A DNA stretch of 64,000 nucleotides from UBA9611 sp965237595. Lineage in GTDB: Bacteria; Chloroflexota; Dehalococcoidia; Lucifugimonadales; UBA3495. A program made the position numbers and the translations under genes. Under the pieces are notes generated by a model. The model was not told where the DNA came from. It worked only from the letters and a program-made list of their open reading frames with translations, and ran no database searches. Shown here one piece after another: positions 1 to 8,945 of this stretch. The stretch is from contig CBDEFY010000004.1 in NCBI GenBank assembly GCA_965237595.1, forward strand, positions 1 through 64,000, in the 5' to 3' direction. Each line of letters opens with the position of its first letter. The stretch's first letter is position 1.

Positions 1-30
1 GGGTAGAGTTACCCACAGAAAGGAGCAGAT

Positions 31-439
31 GTGTCCCAATTAGAAGTAAGCAAAGCAGAGGCCGCCGAGGAACGAAGCGAGCAGACCAGGTCTTTCGTCC
101 GTACAGTGAAGGCGGCTGCCCGACGTAAGTACACCTCCGAAGACAAGATCCGAATTGTTCTGGAGGGCTTCCGCCGCGAGGGTCACAGTCAACGACCTGT
201 GCCGGCGGGAGGGGATCAAGCCCCACTCCTACTACTCGTGGACCAAAGAGTTCATGGAGGCGGGCAAGGAGAGGTTGACCCGTGACTCGGTTCGGGACGC
301 CACTCAGCATGAGGTAGGGCAGCTCAAGCGAGAGAACGGGGAACTCAAGGAGCTAGTGGCCGATCTGTCGCTGGAGGCGTACCGTCTCAAAAAAACGGCC
401 ATCCCCGTGCCCCAGGACGCCACCGGTACCAGCGGATGA
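31..439 (+). pseudogene. IS3-family transposase OrfA (frameshifted)
   Basis: This is the helix-turn-helix subunit of an IS3-type transposase. The first frame (GTG start at 31) reads through RRKYTSEDKIRIVLEG, and the second frame continues with VNDLCRREGIKPHSYYSW and a Leu/Lys-rich coiled-coil tail. The two halves only join if one extra base near 170-185 is removed, so OrfA is broken. Its end overlaps the OrfB start as ATGA at 436-439, the usual IS3 arrangement. I could not find convincing terminal inverted repeats; the left end may lie outside the window. Confidence 0.85.
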
Positions 440-1422
440 GCGCCCCGGAGAAGGCAGAGGTAGTTACCAAAGTATCCTCGTCTCCCCTCCCCAAGCGAAA
501 GGTCCTCAGAGAGCTGGGCATCCCTAAGAGCACCTACTACCGGTGGCTCAGACGCCAAGACCAACAAGGACTTGAGGACCGACCAGGAGGCGATCAGGCA
601 CCATGGAACCGTCTTACTATTCAGGAAGAACGCTCAGTCCTGTTATCAGCCAGAGAGATGCCAGAGCTGAGCTGCCGTCAGCTGGCCGCGTGGATCACCG
701 ACAACCAGGGCTTCTCAGTCTCAGAGTCCAGCGTCTACCGTATCCTGGGCAGGGAGGGCCTAGTGAAGCGGCCTGAGATGCGGTTGGCCGCGGGGAAGGA
801 GTACCACCGCAAGACCACAGGACCTCACCAGATGTGGGCCACCGATGCCTCATACTTCAGGGTGGTTGGTTGGGGCTACTACTACCTGGTCACCGTTATG
901 GACGACTACTCCCGCTTCATCCTGGCTCACAGGCTTCAGCAAGATATGACGGCCGACTCCTTCATCGAGGTGGTCCAGGATGCTGTGGACACGACCAGCA
1001 TGGACCAAGTTCCAGTCACAGACCGCACCAGGCTGCTGAGTGACAACGGTCCAGGCTATGTCTAAAGAGCATTCAGGGACTACCTGGGGATGGTTGGCAT
1101 CAAGCACATCCTAGCAACTCCTTTCCACCCTCAGACCAACGGGAAGCTGGAGCGCTACCACCAGACCATCAAACGGGACGTCAACCAGATGCCTTATGAG
1201 TTGCCCGCCGACCTTGAGGCTGCTATCGCGGCCTTCGTCAGCTACTACAACTACCGGCGCTATCACAAGGCTCTGGGCAACGTGACACCATCAGACGTGC
1301 TCAAGGGAAGACGGCAAGAGATCCTACAACGCAGGAAGGAGGTGAAGGCTCAAACCACCGAACGGCGACGACGCTACAACAGGGCCCTCAGGGAGCTCAC
1401 CAGACCTCCATCCAGCCCCTGA
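436..1422 (+). pseudogene. IS3-family transposase OrfB, rve integrase core (internal TAA)
   Basis: This is the DDE integrase subunit of the same IS3 copy. It has an N-terminal HTH_21 segment (PKSTYYRWLRR) and then the rve core, with the first Asp in WATDASYF, the second in LLSDNGPGY and the Glu in KLERYHQTIKRD. An in-frame TAA at 1063-1065 lies between the second Asp and the Glu (YV*RAFRDYLG); a TCA to TAA change would explain it. With the OrfA frameshift, the element cannot move on its own. Confidence 0.9.
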
Positions 1423-1438
1423 TCTCTCGGCTCCCAAT

Positions 1439-2092
1439 GTGTCCCACTTTTGCTGGTTGCTAACAATTTGGGTTACTTGGCTGCCGAGGTTGCTTGTAGG
1501 CGGCAATTCGTGTGAATGGGCTAGTTGGTTCAAGGCTCAGCACGATGGGTCGAGTTGGGAGAAGGCCCCCAGTTCTTTCGACTTGTCTAGTTGGCTGATC
1601 ACCCATACGAAGGGCATCAATGATGGACGTCAGCTATGGGAAGAGGAAGGCTATACGGTCTTTACTGAAGATCAGAACCATTTTACCCTCAAGGGGAGGG
1701 CGGCAACGCTTTCAGGTAAGCCGGATCTAATTGCTAGGAAAGGCACAGTTGGCACTGTCATAGACATCAAAACAGGAAAGCCTAGTCCTGCCGATAGCAT
1801 CCAAGTCATGCTTTACATGTTTGCTGTCCCCAAAGCCTTAGGTCAATACAAGGGAGTCACGTTTGACGGCAAAGTTGTTTACAACGACCACGAAGTGGAC
1901 ATCCCAGCGTCCGCCATCGATGAGACTTTCGTTAGCAACGTTGCGGATTTGATAAAACGGCTGGCGGCTGATACCCCAGCACGTAAAGTACCAAGTGCCA
2001 TTGAGTGTCGCTTTTGCGAGATTACATCGATTGATTGCCCCGAACGGCAGGAGGACGATGTGGTTGAAGAAGGTCTGACAGACGTGTTTTAG
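1439..2092 (+). CDS. PD-(D/E)XK nuclease, 5' end cut by the IS3 copy
   Basis: A Cas4/RecB-like nuclease domain is visible: GKPDLIA, then VIDIKTG (the D...D-x-K core), then IQVMLYMF as the Q-xxx-Y motif. A C-terminal CRFCEITSIDC cluster resembles the Fe-S cysteines of this superfamily. The first ~25 residues come from the end of the IS3 element and look non-native, so the gene is probably truncated at its 5' end. There is no good ribosome site at the listed start. It adjoins other DNA-processing genes. Specific function is unknown; the superfamily call is solid. Confidence 0.65.
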   Translation: MSHFCWLLTIWVTWLPRLLVGGNSCEWASWFKAQHDGSSWEKAPSSFDLSSWLITHTKGINDGRQLWEEEGYTVFTEDQNHFTLKGRAATLSGKPDLIARKGTVGTVIDIKTGKPSPADSIQVMLYMFAVPKALGQYKGVTFDGKVVYNDHEVDIPASAIDETFVSNVADLIKRLAADTPARKVPSAIECRFCEITSIDCPERQEDDVVEEGLTDVF

Positions 2093-2117
2093 GCCAAGTA
2101 TTCTTGACTCCCTTGTA

Positions 2118-2145
2118 ATATTATGGTGTCAGTGTACCATAATAT
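2118..2145. repeat. Perfect 10-bp inverted repeat upstream of the IS1595 transposase
   Basis: ATATTATGGT at 2118-2127 is mirrored by ACCATAATAT at 2136-2145 around an 8-nt spacer, 20 bp before the transposase start. It could be an operator or part of the element's left end. No matching copy was seen downstream of the gene. Confidence 0.5.
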
Positions 2146-2165
2146 AGGTAACGAATCAGTATATC

Positions 2166-3146
2166 ATGGCCAACGCTAAGAACGCTCCCGGCAAGCACTA
2201 CCGCAAGGGGATTAGTCTCATTCAGGCATTGCAGCAGTTTGGAGACGACGAGAAGGCCGAGGCGTGGTTTGTAGTCCGCCGGTGGAAGGGCGGGATACGC
2301 TGCACCGAGTGCGATAGCGGCACCATTACTCCCAGGACTTCCAGGCGCAAGACGCCTCAGTACCACTGCAACGGTTGCCAAGCCAACTTCACGGTCAAGA
2401 CGGGCACGATAATGCACGACTCCAAGCTACCCTTGAGCAAGTGGGCGTTGGCCTTCTATTTGTACAGCACGAACCTAAAGGGTGTGTCCAGCATGAAACT
2501 ACATCGTGACCTGGACATCACGCAGAAATCGGCCTGGCACCTGGCGCACCGCATCCGGGAGACCTGGAACGACGAGACAGAGAAGATGGCTGGCCCGGTC
2601 GAGGTCGATGAGACTTACATCGGCGGCAAGGCCAAGAACATGCACAAGGCAAGGCGGGAAGCGGTTATCAGAGGCCGTGGGCCAGTCGGCAAGACGGCGG
2701 TGGTGGGTATCCGGGACAGAGAGACTGGCCAGATCGCCAGTGAGGTCGTGGACTCCACCGACGCCGGGACGCTACAAGACTTCGTGAAACGGCATACTGG
2801 CCCGGACACGATGGTCTACACCGACGAAGCACGGGCCTACATTGGACTCCCAAGGCCCCATGAGGCCGTCCGCCACTCTGTAAGTGAATTTGTCAGGGGA
2901 ATGGCCCATACCAACGGTATGGAGTCCCACTGGGCCGCACTCAAGAGGGGATACGACGGGGTTTATCACCATATGAGCCCAAAACACCTAGGCCGATACA
3001 TCACCGAGTTCGCTGGCCGCCACAACACGCGTCCGCTTGACACGGTTGACCAGTTGGGCATAATGGCGGCGAACGCGGCCGGTAAGCGGTTGACCTACGC
3101 CGAGTTGATAGGGCCGCCGGAGACGCGCCGGTCGAGGATGCTGTAA
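2166..3146 (+). CDS. IS1595-family (ISXO2-like) transposase
   Basis: Intact 326-aa transposase. An N-terminal zinc ribbon (CTEC ... CNGC) is followed by the ISXO2-like DDE domain: first Asp/Glu in VEVDETYIGGK, second Asp in VYTDEARAY, and NGMESHWAALKRGY as the third motif. This layout is typical of the IS1595 family. It lies between the truncated nuclease and the restriction-modification genes and may have brought them together. Terminal repeats were not identified, so the exact ends of the element are unknown. Confidence 0.9.
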   Translation: MANAKNAPGKHYRKGISLIQALQQFGDDEKAEAWFVVRRWKGGIRCTECDSGTITPRTSRRKTPQYHCNGCQANFTVKTGTIMHDSKLPLSKWALAFYLYSTNLKGVSSMKLHRDLDITQKSAWHLAHRIRETWNDETEKMAGPVEVDETYIGGKAKNMHKARREAVIRGRGPVGKTAVVGIRDRETGQIASEVVDSTDAGTLQDFVKRHTGPDTMVYTDEARAYIGLPRPHEAVRHSVSEFVRGMAHTNGMESHWAALKRGYDGVYHHMSPKHLGRYITEFAGRHNTRPLDTVDQLGIMAANAAGKRLTYAELIGPPETRRSRML

Positions 3147-3250
3147 CCCAAGATGACGACTATGGTTACAAGTCGCACCCAAGCCAGAGACGAGTTGCAC
3201 AGCCGCTTTGTGGACCGAATCCAAGTCAATCCGTTTCTGAGCCGAAAACT

Positions 3251-4534
3251 GTGTCCTACCAGGGGAACAAGAAGGTTCCCGGCTTACGTTGGCTGAAGTA
3301 CAAAGAAGGATTCTCCGCCGATTTAGTTGAAGGGTTCTTGGGTGCTACCTCTGCCAAGACACTTCTTGACCCCTTTTCTGGTTCCGGGACTGCACCTCTC
3401 ACCGCCGGAAGCCTAGGAATCGACGCGACGGGCATTGAGATCCTGCCCGTCGGGCATCTGTTGGCCCGTTCTATTTCTGCCTCTTCCAACGGATTGCAGC
3501 GGCAGGACTTGTATGAAGCCGCGGACGGGTTGTTTGAAGCACTGACGAGTGACCAGTACAACCCAGGCTTGATGTTCCAACATATCCCGATCACGGAACA
3601 CGCCTTTCCTGAACACACTGAGAAAGACCTGGCGAAAGCGCGAGAGCATTTGGCCGGAGTGACGGACCATTCTTTGCACACAGTGTTAACTCTCGCCTGT
3701 GTGAGCGTGCTGGAAGATATTAGCTACACCCGCAAGGACGGTCAATTTCTGCGTTGGGACCCTCAATCGGGGCGGGATGTAAAACCCAAACTACACAAGT
3801 CGTCCCTTCCGAGTCTCGCTGACGCGTTGAGCCCACGGGTTAGGGAAATCGCTGACGACCTTTCGGAGTTAAAGATCAAGTACGGTGGGACCGCCCCTGA
3901 GTTTATAGAGGGGTCGAGCCTAAATGAACTCCAAAAGCTGCCCGACAAGAGATTTGACGTGGTAGTGACTTCTCCACCCTATGCCAATCGGTATGACTAC
4001 ACCCGAATATACGCTCTGGAATTGGCGTACTTGGGATATGACTCGGAACAAGTGAAGGAACTGCGTCAAACTCTGTTGTCGGCAACTGTCGAAAACAGGT
4101 CGAAGCGTGAATTGTTGATGCGCGGATATGGTCGACTGGATAGGGTTAACCAAGCCCTTGATATGGCGGACCATCAGCTAGGGCTGCAAGAGGCATTGAG
4201 TGTTCTTAAGGAAGAAGTAGAGAACCTCAGCAATCGCAATGTTATTACCATGGTGGAAAACTATTTCACGGAAATGGCTCTAATTGTTGTCGAACTCGCA
4301 CGGCTTGTTGTGCCTGGCGGCAATGTCTTCATGGTAAATGACAACGTGCGCTACCACGGCGAAGAGATTCCGGTGGATCTGATTCTGTCGGACTTTGCTG
4401 AACAATGCGGGTTCCGGTGCGAATCCATCTGGACGCTGAACCGGGGCAAAGGCAATTCCAGTCAAAAGATGGGGCGGTTCGGACGGCAAGAACTAAGAAA
4501 GTGCGTTTATGCCTGGAGGAAGTTGGGTGGTTAA
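3251..4534 (+). CDS. TSPPY-type site-specific DNA methyltransferase (likely N4-cytosine, XcyI/Cfr9I-like locus)
   Basis: AdoMet-dependent DNA amino-methyltransferase. Motif I (DPFSGSGT) is at residues 40-47 and the catalytic TSPPY at 240-244, so motif I precedes motif IV. TSPPY is characteristic of N4-cytosine enzymes. GTG at 3251 is the natural start. The C-terminus overlaps by 26 nt the XcyI-type endonuclease gene, matching a type II R-M operon; XcyI and Cfr9I recognise CCCGGG, so that is the inferred target. As the endonuclease is interrupted, this enzyme may now act as an orphan methylase. Confidence 0.85.
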   Translation: MSYQGNKKVPGLRWLKYKEGFSADLVEGFLGATSAKTLLDPFSGSGTAPLTAGSLGIDATGIEILPVGHLLARSISASSNGLQRQDLYEAADGLFEALTSDQYNPGLMFQHIPITEHAFPEHTEKDLAKAREHLAGVTDHSLHTVLTLACVSVLEDISYTRKDGQFLRWDPQSGRDVKPKLHKSSLPSLADALSPRVREIADDLSELKIKYGGTAPEFIEGSSLNELQKLPDKRFDVVVTSPPYANRYDYTRIYALELAYLGYDSEQVKELRQTLLSATVENRSKRELLMRGYGRLDRVNQALDMADHQLGLQEALSVLKEEVENLSNRNVITMVENYFTEMALIVVELARLVVPGGNVFMVNDNVRYHGEEIPVDLILSDFAEQCGFRCESIWTLNRGKGNSSQKMGRFGRQELRKCVYAWRKLGG

Positions 4535-5480
4535 TCGGGATGTTCGCCTTGAGGAATCCCGACTGAGGGCACTCATTATCTCGGATACCATTCGGCGTCG
4601 TTCTGATGAGAGAGTACGCGAATTAATTCAGGGATTCACTGGCCAACTGGAGTTTGCCAGCCGTCTAGAGGACTTGGCTATTGCAGAAGAGGCATGGGAT
4701 CACATTGTTCAAACGCAGATTGACCCAAAGTTGGTCTTTGCCCACCCGGACATATTGCGAGAGCATCCTCAAACCTCCCTGCATTATCGGGGAATTGCCA
4801 CTTTGTCCCTCAAGAGGGTGTAGGCGATGGCGACTTCAGGCGGCAATTGGGAGGCAGGGACCTTAAGCCGCCAGCCAACAGTGGAACGGTGTGTTCGTGT
4901 TGCACGCACTTACAACGCCGTAATCTCGGTGGTGATCACTGGTTCTGACGGTCGGACGCTGGAGAACGGGTACAGAAACGTTCTGGCGACCATAGGCATT
5001 ACCGAGGATGGGGCTTTAAGGAATCTTGTCGGTCAGGAAGGGGAGAGTGCGGTCAAGGAAGGCATCATTCGGTGGTTGGAGGGTGATGGTGCTGTTGTCC
5101 ACCCGCGTTTCTATGAGGCTACTACAACCTTTGGCGAGGACGAGACCATCCGAATGGTCTATGGCTCCGAGCCGGACATTAAATTCGAGAGCCTGAATGC
5201 CCAAGGTGAATGGGGAATCATATCCACCGTAGAGATTAAGAGTGGCACCGATCCCGCTGGAGCATTGGAACGGCTGGGCGCAATCCAGAAGAGTTTCGAC
5301 CAAACACCCGCTCGGTCCCGCAACTTTGCCGTTCTTGGTATCGTAACCCCTGTGATGCGGGAACGGCTTAACGAGTTGAACATGACAAGGGATTTCCTCT
5401 TGTACGACATCCTGAATGACGACGTGGCTTGGGAAGTCTTCATTATGGAGTTGTTCCACCACACTCTTCGGATAATCTAA
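4509..5480 (+). pseudogene. XcyI-family type II restriction endonuclease with in-frame TAG
   Basis: Residues 1-104 end IDPKLVFAHPDILREH... LSLKRV; an in-frame TAG at 4821-4823 follows, and the same frame resumes with the rest of the protein (to 5480). The second part carries RVARTYNAVIS, LENGYRNVLATIGI and the PD-(D/E)XK core SEPDIKF ... VEIKSGTDPAGALERLGA. This matches the XcyI endonuclease family as I recall it. Both parts share one frame, so a single nonsense change (or readthrough) separates them. An ATG at 4827 could restart translation but would lack the N-terminal third. Loss of nuclease with an intact methylase is the usual safe decay route. Confidence 0.8.
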
Positions 5481-5578
5481 CCTGAGCAAGGGAGATAAGC
5501 TGTCGTTGCCGCCGGTAGACCCGCAGGCTTTGGTGGGAAATACGCAATCCCGGTTGGTCATGGCGTAGAGGGGGAAAG

Positions 5579-5755
5579 ATGCCACGCAAGAAGAAGGATC
5601 GGGGCCGTCCAGTGAAGTACCCGATGCCGGAGCGGATAGACGCCGATCCGGAGACCATCGCTGAGGTCGTGCTCCGGGCCAAACCTAAAGAGACTTGGCG
5701 ATATGAGCAGGAAGCCGGGCGCACCAAGCGGCCCAAGACGGATGGCCCGGCATGA
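5579..5755 (+). CDS. Small basic conserved-looking protein (58 aa), R-M associated
   Basis: ATG at 5579 follows a GAGGGGGAAAG ribosome site and encodes a 58-aa Lys/Arg/Pro-rich protein (starts MPRKKKDRGRPVKYP, contains IDADPETIAEVVLRAKP). Its stop overlaps the next start as ATGA at 5752-5755, so the two are translationally coupled. I do not recognise a named family. The context suggests an accessory of the restriction-modification operon. Confidence 0.55.
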   Translation: MPRKKKDRGRPVKYPMPERIDADPETIAEVVLRAKPKETWRYEQEAGRTKRPKTDGPA

Positions 5756-5988
5756 CTGTTGACGAAGCAGCACGAATATTAAGGGGAATGTATGATGCTG
5801 GCGCACAGGGCAGAGGCCTGATGACGACAGCAATTCATCTGTTCGGAATCAGATATGCTGATGACCTCTCTCGCTTGTCTATCAAGGAGATTCTTTTGCA
5901 TGCTGGGATGAGCGACAAGTACCAAACGGAGGTTTCTAAGGGGATTAGGTTGGCGGGGTATGTGAAGGTGGTGAACGACTTTCCGTGA
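5752..5988 (+). CDS. Small helical protein (78 aa), coupled to the preceding ORF
   Basis: 78-aa protein beginning MTVDEAARILRGMYDAG and containing GLMTTAIHLFGIRYADDL and a C-terminal SDKYQTEVSKGIRLAGYVKV. The predicted all-helical pattern resembles small HTH-like proteins found beside restriction genes, but I cannot assign a function. It overlaps the upstream 58-aa gene by ATGA and ends the R-M operon. Confidence 0.6.
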   Translation: MTVDEAARILRGMYDAGAQGRGLMTTAIHLFGIRYADDLSRLSIKEILLHAGMSDKYQTEVSKGIRLAGYVKVVNDFP

Positions 5989-6170
5989 ATAGCCCCGCAC
6001 AGACCGGGTTCTGGTACACAAGTATATAATTCCCATATCAAGGGCCGTGCCAACCGGATGCTTTGGGGGTGCTGAACGGCGGCCGGGAAAATTCCATGGA
6101 CCGGGGTAAATTGTGGTGGTCTGTCGTGCCGCGGCCGACGGCCAGCTTGGTCCAGTTGGCCCAGCAATTT

Positions 6171-6363
6171 TGGTCCTTCTTACTAGCTATTAACAGGCCA
6201 TCTGGATGTTATCTGCCAAAGTGGGACTGTGTGATGATTTTCACAGGCAGGTTCCACAAAAAAGGAGAACGTCATGAAAACTTGGAGACGGTATTTGATC
6301 TTTATCGCATTGCTTGCGGTTTTCGCCTTATTGGGCGCCGCCTGTGGCGATGGTGATTCGGCT
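6171..6363 (+). repeat. Copy 1 of duplicated promoter plus lipoprotein signal region
   Basis: This stretch aligns closely with 7653-7845. It covers the upstream region (CTTCTTACTAG, TAACAGGCCATCTGGA), a CRP-like operator, the ribosome site and the first ~30 codons of both copper lipoproteins (signal peptides ending GAACGDGDSA). Duplication of the control region and export signal puts two different copper proteins under similar regulation. Confidence 0.8.
6230..6245 (+). promoter_or_regulatory. CRP/FNR-family-like operator, copy 1
   Basis: TGTGA-TGATTT-TCACA is a perfect 5+6+5 palindrome of the CRP consensus form, 28 bp before the start of the multicopper oxidase. The same 16 bp occurs before the cupredoxin gene at 7712-7727. 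The regulator identity is inferred only. Confidence 0.55.
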
Positions 6364-7368
6364 GATAACACCCATGTGGAAGATGACGGCCACAGCCATG
6401 CGGCCGATGAACTGGACGCCAAAGCGGTTGAAGGGGCATCCCTGGTCAATGGCAGCGAGTTTGTCGGCAAAGAGGCGGCCGAACAACCAAACAACCCTGG
6501 TCCCGCGCAAGTTACTTTAGGTGACGGGCCCGCGGGGATAGCGGGCAGCCGGTTCACAGACCCAGACGTGGAAATAAATCTGACCGCTGATGTGATTCAG
6601 TGGCAGGTGTTAGACGGAGAAACCGCAGAACTCTGGGGTTACAATGGCCAGTACCCGGGTCCTGAAATCCGGGTAACAGAGGGAGATAAGGTCAGAGTCA
6701 ACCTAACCAACAACCTACCGGAAGCCACGACCATTCACTGGCACGGGTTGGAAGTTCCCAACGACCAGGACGGAGTCCCCGGCATAACCCAATCAGACAT
6801 CGAACCCGGCGCTTCCTGGACCTATGAGTTCGTCGCGCCTAAACCGGGTACCACGATGTATCACACCCACTCCAATACTTTAGTACAGCTTTCTAGAGGG
6901 CTGTTCGGGGCGTTTATCGTGGAGCCTCGTGACGGTCTACCCCAGTATGACCGGGAGTACACGTTGCTGCTACATGAGGCCGCAGGGTTGTACACCATCA
7001 ACGGCCACTCCTTTCCTAAGACGCTCGAGGACTCGCTTCTGAAGATCAAAGAAGGGGAACGCATCCTCATTCGGATGATCAACGCCGGACAGGCTCACCA
7101 CCCAATGCACCTTCACGGCCACCAGTTCAAAGTGGTGCAACTCGACGGTAATCCCCTAACAAATCCGGTGGTGGTGAATACCCAAGACATTGCTCCGGGA
7201 CAAACGGTGGATGTGGAAGTAGTCGGCACCAATCCAGGGACGTGGTTGTTCCACTGCCACGTGATCTCCCACGTCACCAATCGGGGGGTATACCCGGGAG
7301 GGATGCTGATCGCCCTTGATTACGAGGACCACACCTCCTACTTCGAGGAGCAGGCAACGGCCGATTAA
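6274..7368 (+). CDS. Two-domain multicopper oxidase lipoprotein
   Basis: Secreted copper oxidase of 364 aa. The N-terminus is a signal peptide (MKTWRRYLIFIALLAVFALL) ending GAAC, probably lipid-modified although the lipobox is not canonical, followed by a His-rich DGHSHAADE stretch. Copper ligands: HWHG (H155, H157), YHTHS (H197, H199), HPMHLHGH (from H276) and HCHVISH (H327-H333) with a distal Met. Two cupredoxin domains rather than three place it with two-domain laccase-like enzymes. The ribosome site AAGGAG precedes ATG 6274. It probably oxidises Cu(I) or phenolic substrates at the cell surface alongside the downstream cupredoxin. Confidence 0.9.
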   Translation: MKTWRRYLIFIALLAVFALLGAACGDGDSADNTHVEDDGHSHAADELDAKAVEGASLVNGSEFVGKEAAEQPNNPGPAQVTLGDGPAGIAGSRFTDPDVEINLTADVIQWQVLDGETAELWGYNGQYPGPEIRVTEGDKVRVNLTNNLPEATTIHWHGLEVPNDQDGVPGITQSDIEPGASWTYEFVAPKPGTTMYHTHSNTLVQLSRGLFGAFIVEPRDGLPQYDREYTLLLHEAAGLYTINGHSFPKTLEDSLLKIKEGERILIRMINAGQAHHPMHLHGHQFKVVQLDGNPLTNPVVVNTQDIAPGQTVDVEVVGTNPGTWLFHCHVISHVTNRGVYPGGMLIALDYEDHTSYFEEQATAD

Positions 7369-7404
7369 ACCAAACGCTAAAGTATCGGCAACTCCGGTGT
7401 CGCC

Positions 7405-7450
7405 TGGCGGGCGCCCTTTATAGAAGCGGCGCCCGTCAATTTGTTTTGGA
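7405..7450 (+). terminator. Rho-independent terminator after the multicopper oxidase
   Basis: CGGGCGCC (7408-7415) pairs with GGCGCCCG (7428-7435) and is followed by TCAATTTGTTTT. It closes the oxidase transcript before the duplicated promoter of the next gene. Confidence 0.7.
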
Positions 7451-7479
7451 CATTTTTTCCATTACCTGTAGATTTTCAG

Positions 7480-7597
7480 GATTAAGACAGGAGTGCCCTA
7501 CAACATTGAGTTGGTCAACACCGGGAACGTGAGGTATGGGTTCACCACCGAGGACTTCTTCGCCTCCGTCGCTTAGAGGAAGGCGGCGAGCGCCTAA
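7480..7597 (+). pseudogene. Decayed cupredoxin-domain fragment
   Basis: From about 7498 the frame reads PYNIELVNTGNVRYGFTTED then FFASVA, a stop at 7574-7576, and RKAASA. This matches PYKLELVNVGTTKHYFTAEG...SVAFRKAQ of the intact tandem cupredoxin downstream. It is a third, decayed relative of those domains in what would otherwise be an empty 387-bp gap. Confidence 0.7.
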
Positions 7598-7652
7598 ACA
7601 TACGGTTAAATCATTCGGGGTAGTCTAATTGCATCAATCGGCCCAGAAACTT

Positions 7653-7845
7653 TGGGCCTTCTTACTAGGTAATAACAGGCCATCTGGACGTTATCTGACA
7701 AAGTTGGATTGTGTGATGATTTTCACAGGTCATATTCACCGCTAAGGAGGAAATCATGAAAATTTGGAAACGATTCCTGATTTTTATCGCTCTGGTTGGG
7801 GTTGTCGCCCTATTTGGCGCCGCCTGCGGAGACGGTGATTCGGCC
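7653..7845 (+). repeat. Copy 2 of duplicated promoter plus lipoprotein signal region
   Basis: Direct repeat of 6171-6363 (see that entry). The operator, the spacing to the start codon and the signal peptide are kept, while the downstream protein is unrelated in fold arrangement. Confidence 0.8.
7712..7727 (+). promoter_or_regulatory. CRP/FNR-family-like operator, copy 2
   Basis: Identical TGTGA-TGATTT-TCACA palindrome, 28 bp before the cupredoxin start. Conservation of both half-sites and the spacer in the two copies supports function. Confidence 0.55.
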
Positions 7846-8748
7846 AGCAAGATCGATGCGAATGATGACGGCCACGCCCATGCGGCAGATGAGCTGGACG
7901 CCCACCTGAAATCCGAAGCGACTTACGTGGCGAACGCGGCCGACTTCGTCTCAGCCGCGGACTGGGACTCCATGTTAACGGTGAGAGTGGACATGTCCGA
8001 TTTTATTTTCACCCCGGAATCTCTCACTTTAGAGACTGGTCAGCCCTACAAACTGGAGTTAGTCAACGTGGGGACCACGAAGCATTACTTCACCGCCGAA
8101 GGGTTCTACCAGTCGGTGGCCTTCCGCAAGGCCCAGACCTCTGAGGGAGAATTCAAAGCTCCATACTTCAAGGCGATAGAAGTCTTTCCCGGAGATCAGG
8201 TTGACCTGTACTTCGTGCCTGTAATCCAGGGCGCCTTCGGTTCACTGTGCACGATAGCCGGGCACGAAGAGGCGGGAATGCACGGCACCATCATCGTAAC
8301 CGGCGAAGCGCACGCCTCGTTACCATCACCGGTCATGGCCATGGTGGCGGAAGGTAACTGGGTCCAGACCGCCTCTGATTTGGTCTCAGATGCTGACTGG
8401 GAAGCAATGGAGTCGTTGACAGTGGAGCTGTCCGATTTCAGCTTTGCGCCGGAGAGGCTCACGTTCAAGGCGGGCAAGCCCTACAAGCTGGAGATTGTTA
8501 ACGTTGGAACGGTGAAGCATTACTTCACCGCCGGGGAGTTCTACGAGGTTGTGGCCTTCCGCAAGGCACAGGATAGCTCCGGCGAAATCAAGGCGCCCTA
8601 CTTCAAGGCGGTGGAGGTCTTCCCCGGCGAGCAGGCCGACTTATATCTGATTCCCACCGAGGCAGGCACCTACGGTTCACTGTGCACGATAGCCGGGCAC
8701 GAGGAGGCGGGAATGCACGGGATCATCGTGGTGGAGCCTGCTGACTAG
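7756..8748 (+). CDS. Tandem-cupredoxin lipoprotein
   Basis: 330-aa exported protein. Signal peptide to GAACGDGDS, a His-containing DDGHAHAADE linker, then two homologous cupredoxin domains at roughly 60-185 and 205-328. Each has KHYF (His ligand) and GSLCTIAGHEEAGMHG (Cys, His and Met ligands), the type-1 blue-copper set. Internal duplication is obvious at DNA level. Strong ribosome site AAGGAGG before ATG 7756. It is likely an electron or copper carrier partnering the multicopper oxidase, with which it shares promoter and signal sequence. Confidence 0.85.
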   Translation: MKIWKRFLIFIALVGVVALFGAACGDGDSASKIDANDDGHAHAADELDAHLKSEATYVANAADFVSAADWDSMLTVRVDMSDFIFTPESLTLETGQPYKLELVNVGTTKHYFTAEGFYQSVAFRKAQTSEGEFKAPYFKAIEVFPGDQVDLYFVPVIQGAFGSLCTIAGHEEAGMHGTIIVTGEAHASLPSPVMAMVAEGNWVQTASDLVSDADWEAMESLTVELSDFSFAPERLTFKAGKPYKLEIVNVGTVKHYFTAGEFYEVVAFRKAQDSSGEIKAPYFKAVEVFPGEQADLYLIPTEAGTYGSLCTIAGHEEAGMHGIIVVEPAD

Positions 8749-8945
8749 GCCGGCTATCCGGGTTCCCTAAACTCCGCAGTCACTAAGCCCATATTTCCCA
8801 GTTAGGATAACAGTGTGATGCGGTATATAGGCAACGTTCTTGCTTTTGTAGTCGTCTCATGAACTTTTCACCAACATCTCGGCTATAATACATTCATTAG
8901 AATAGTAAGATTCTTCAGATAGCGTAACAACCCCGGAGGCACCTG

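Noticed and set aside
1..1460. Terminal inverted repeats of the IS3 copy from the shared ATGTGTCCCA near 28 and 1436
   Set aside because: The two matches are in direct, not inverted, orientation and are short, so they do not define the element ends.
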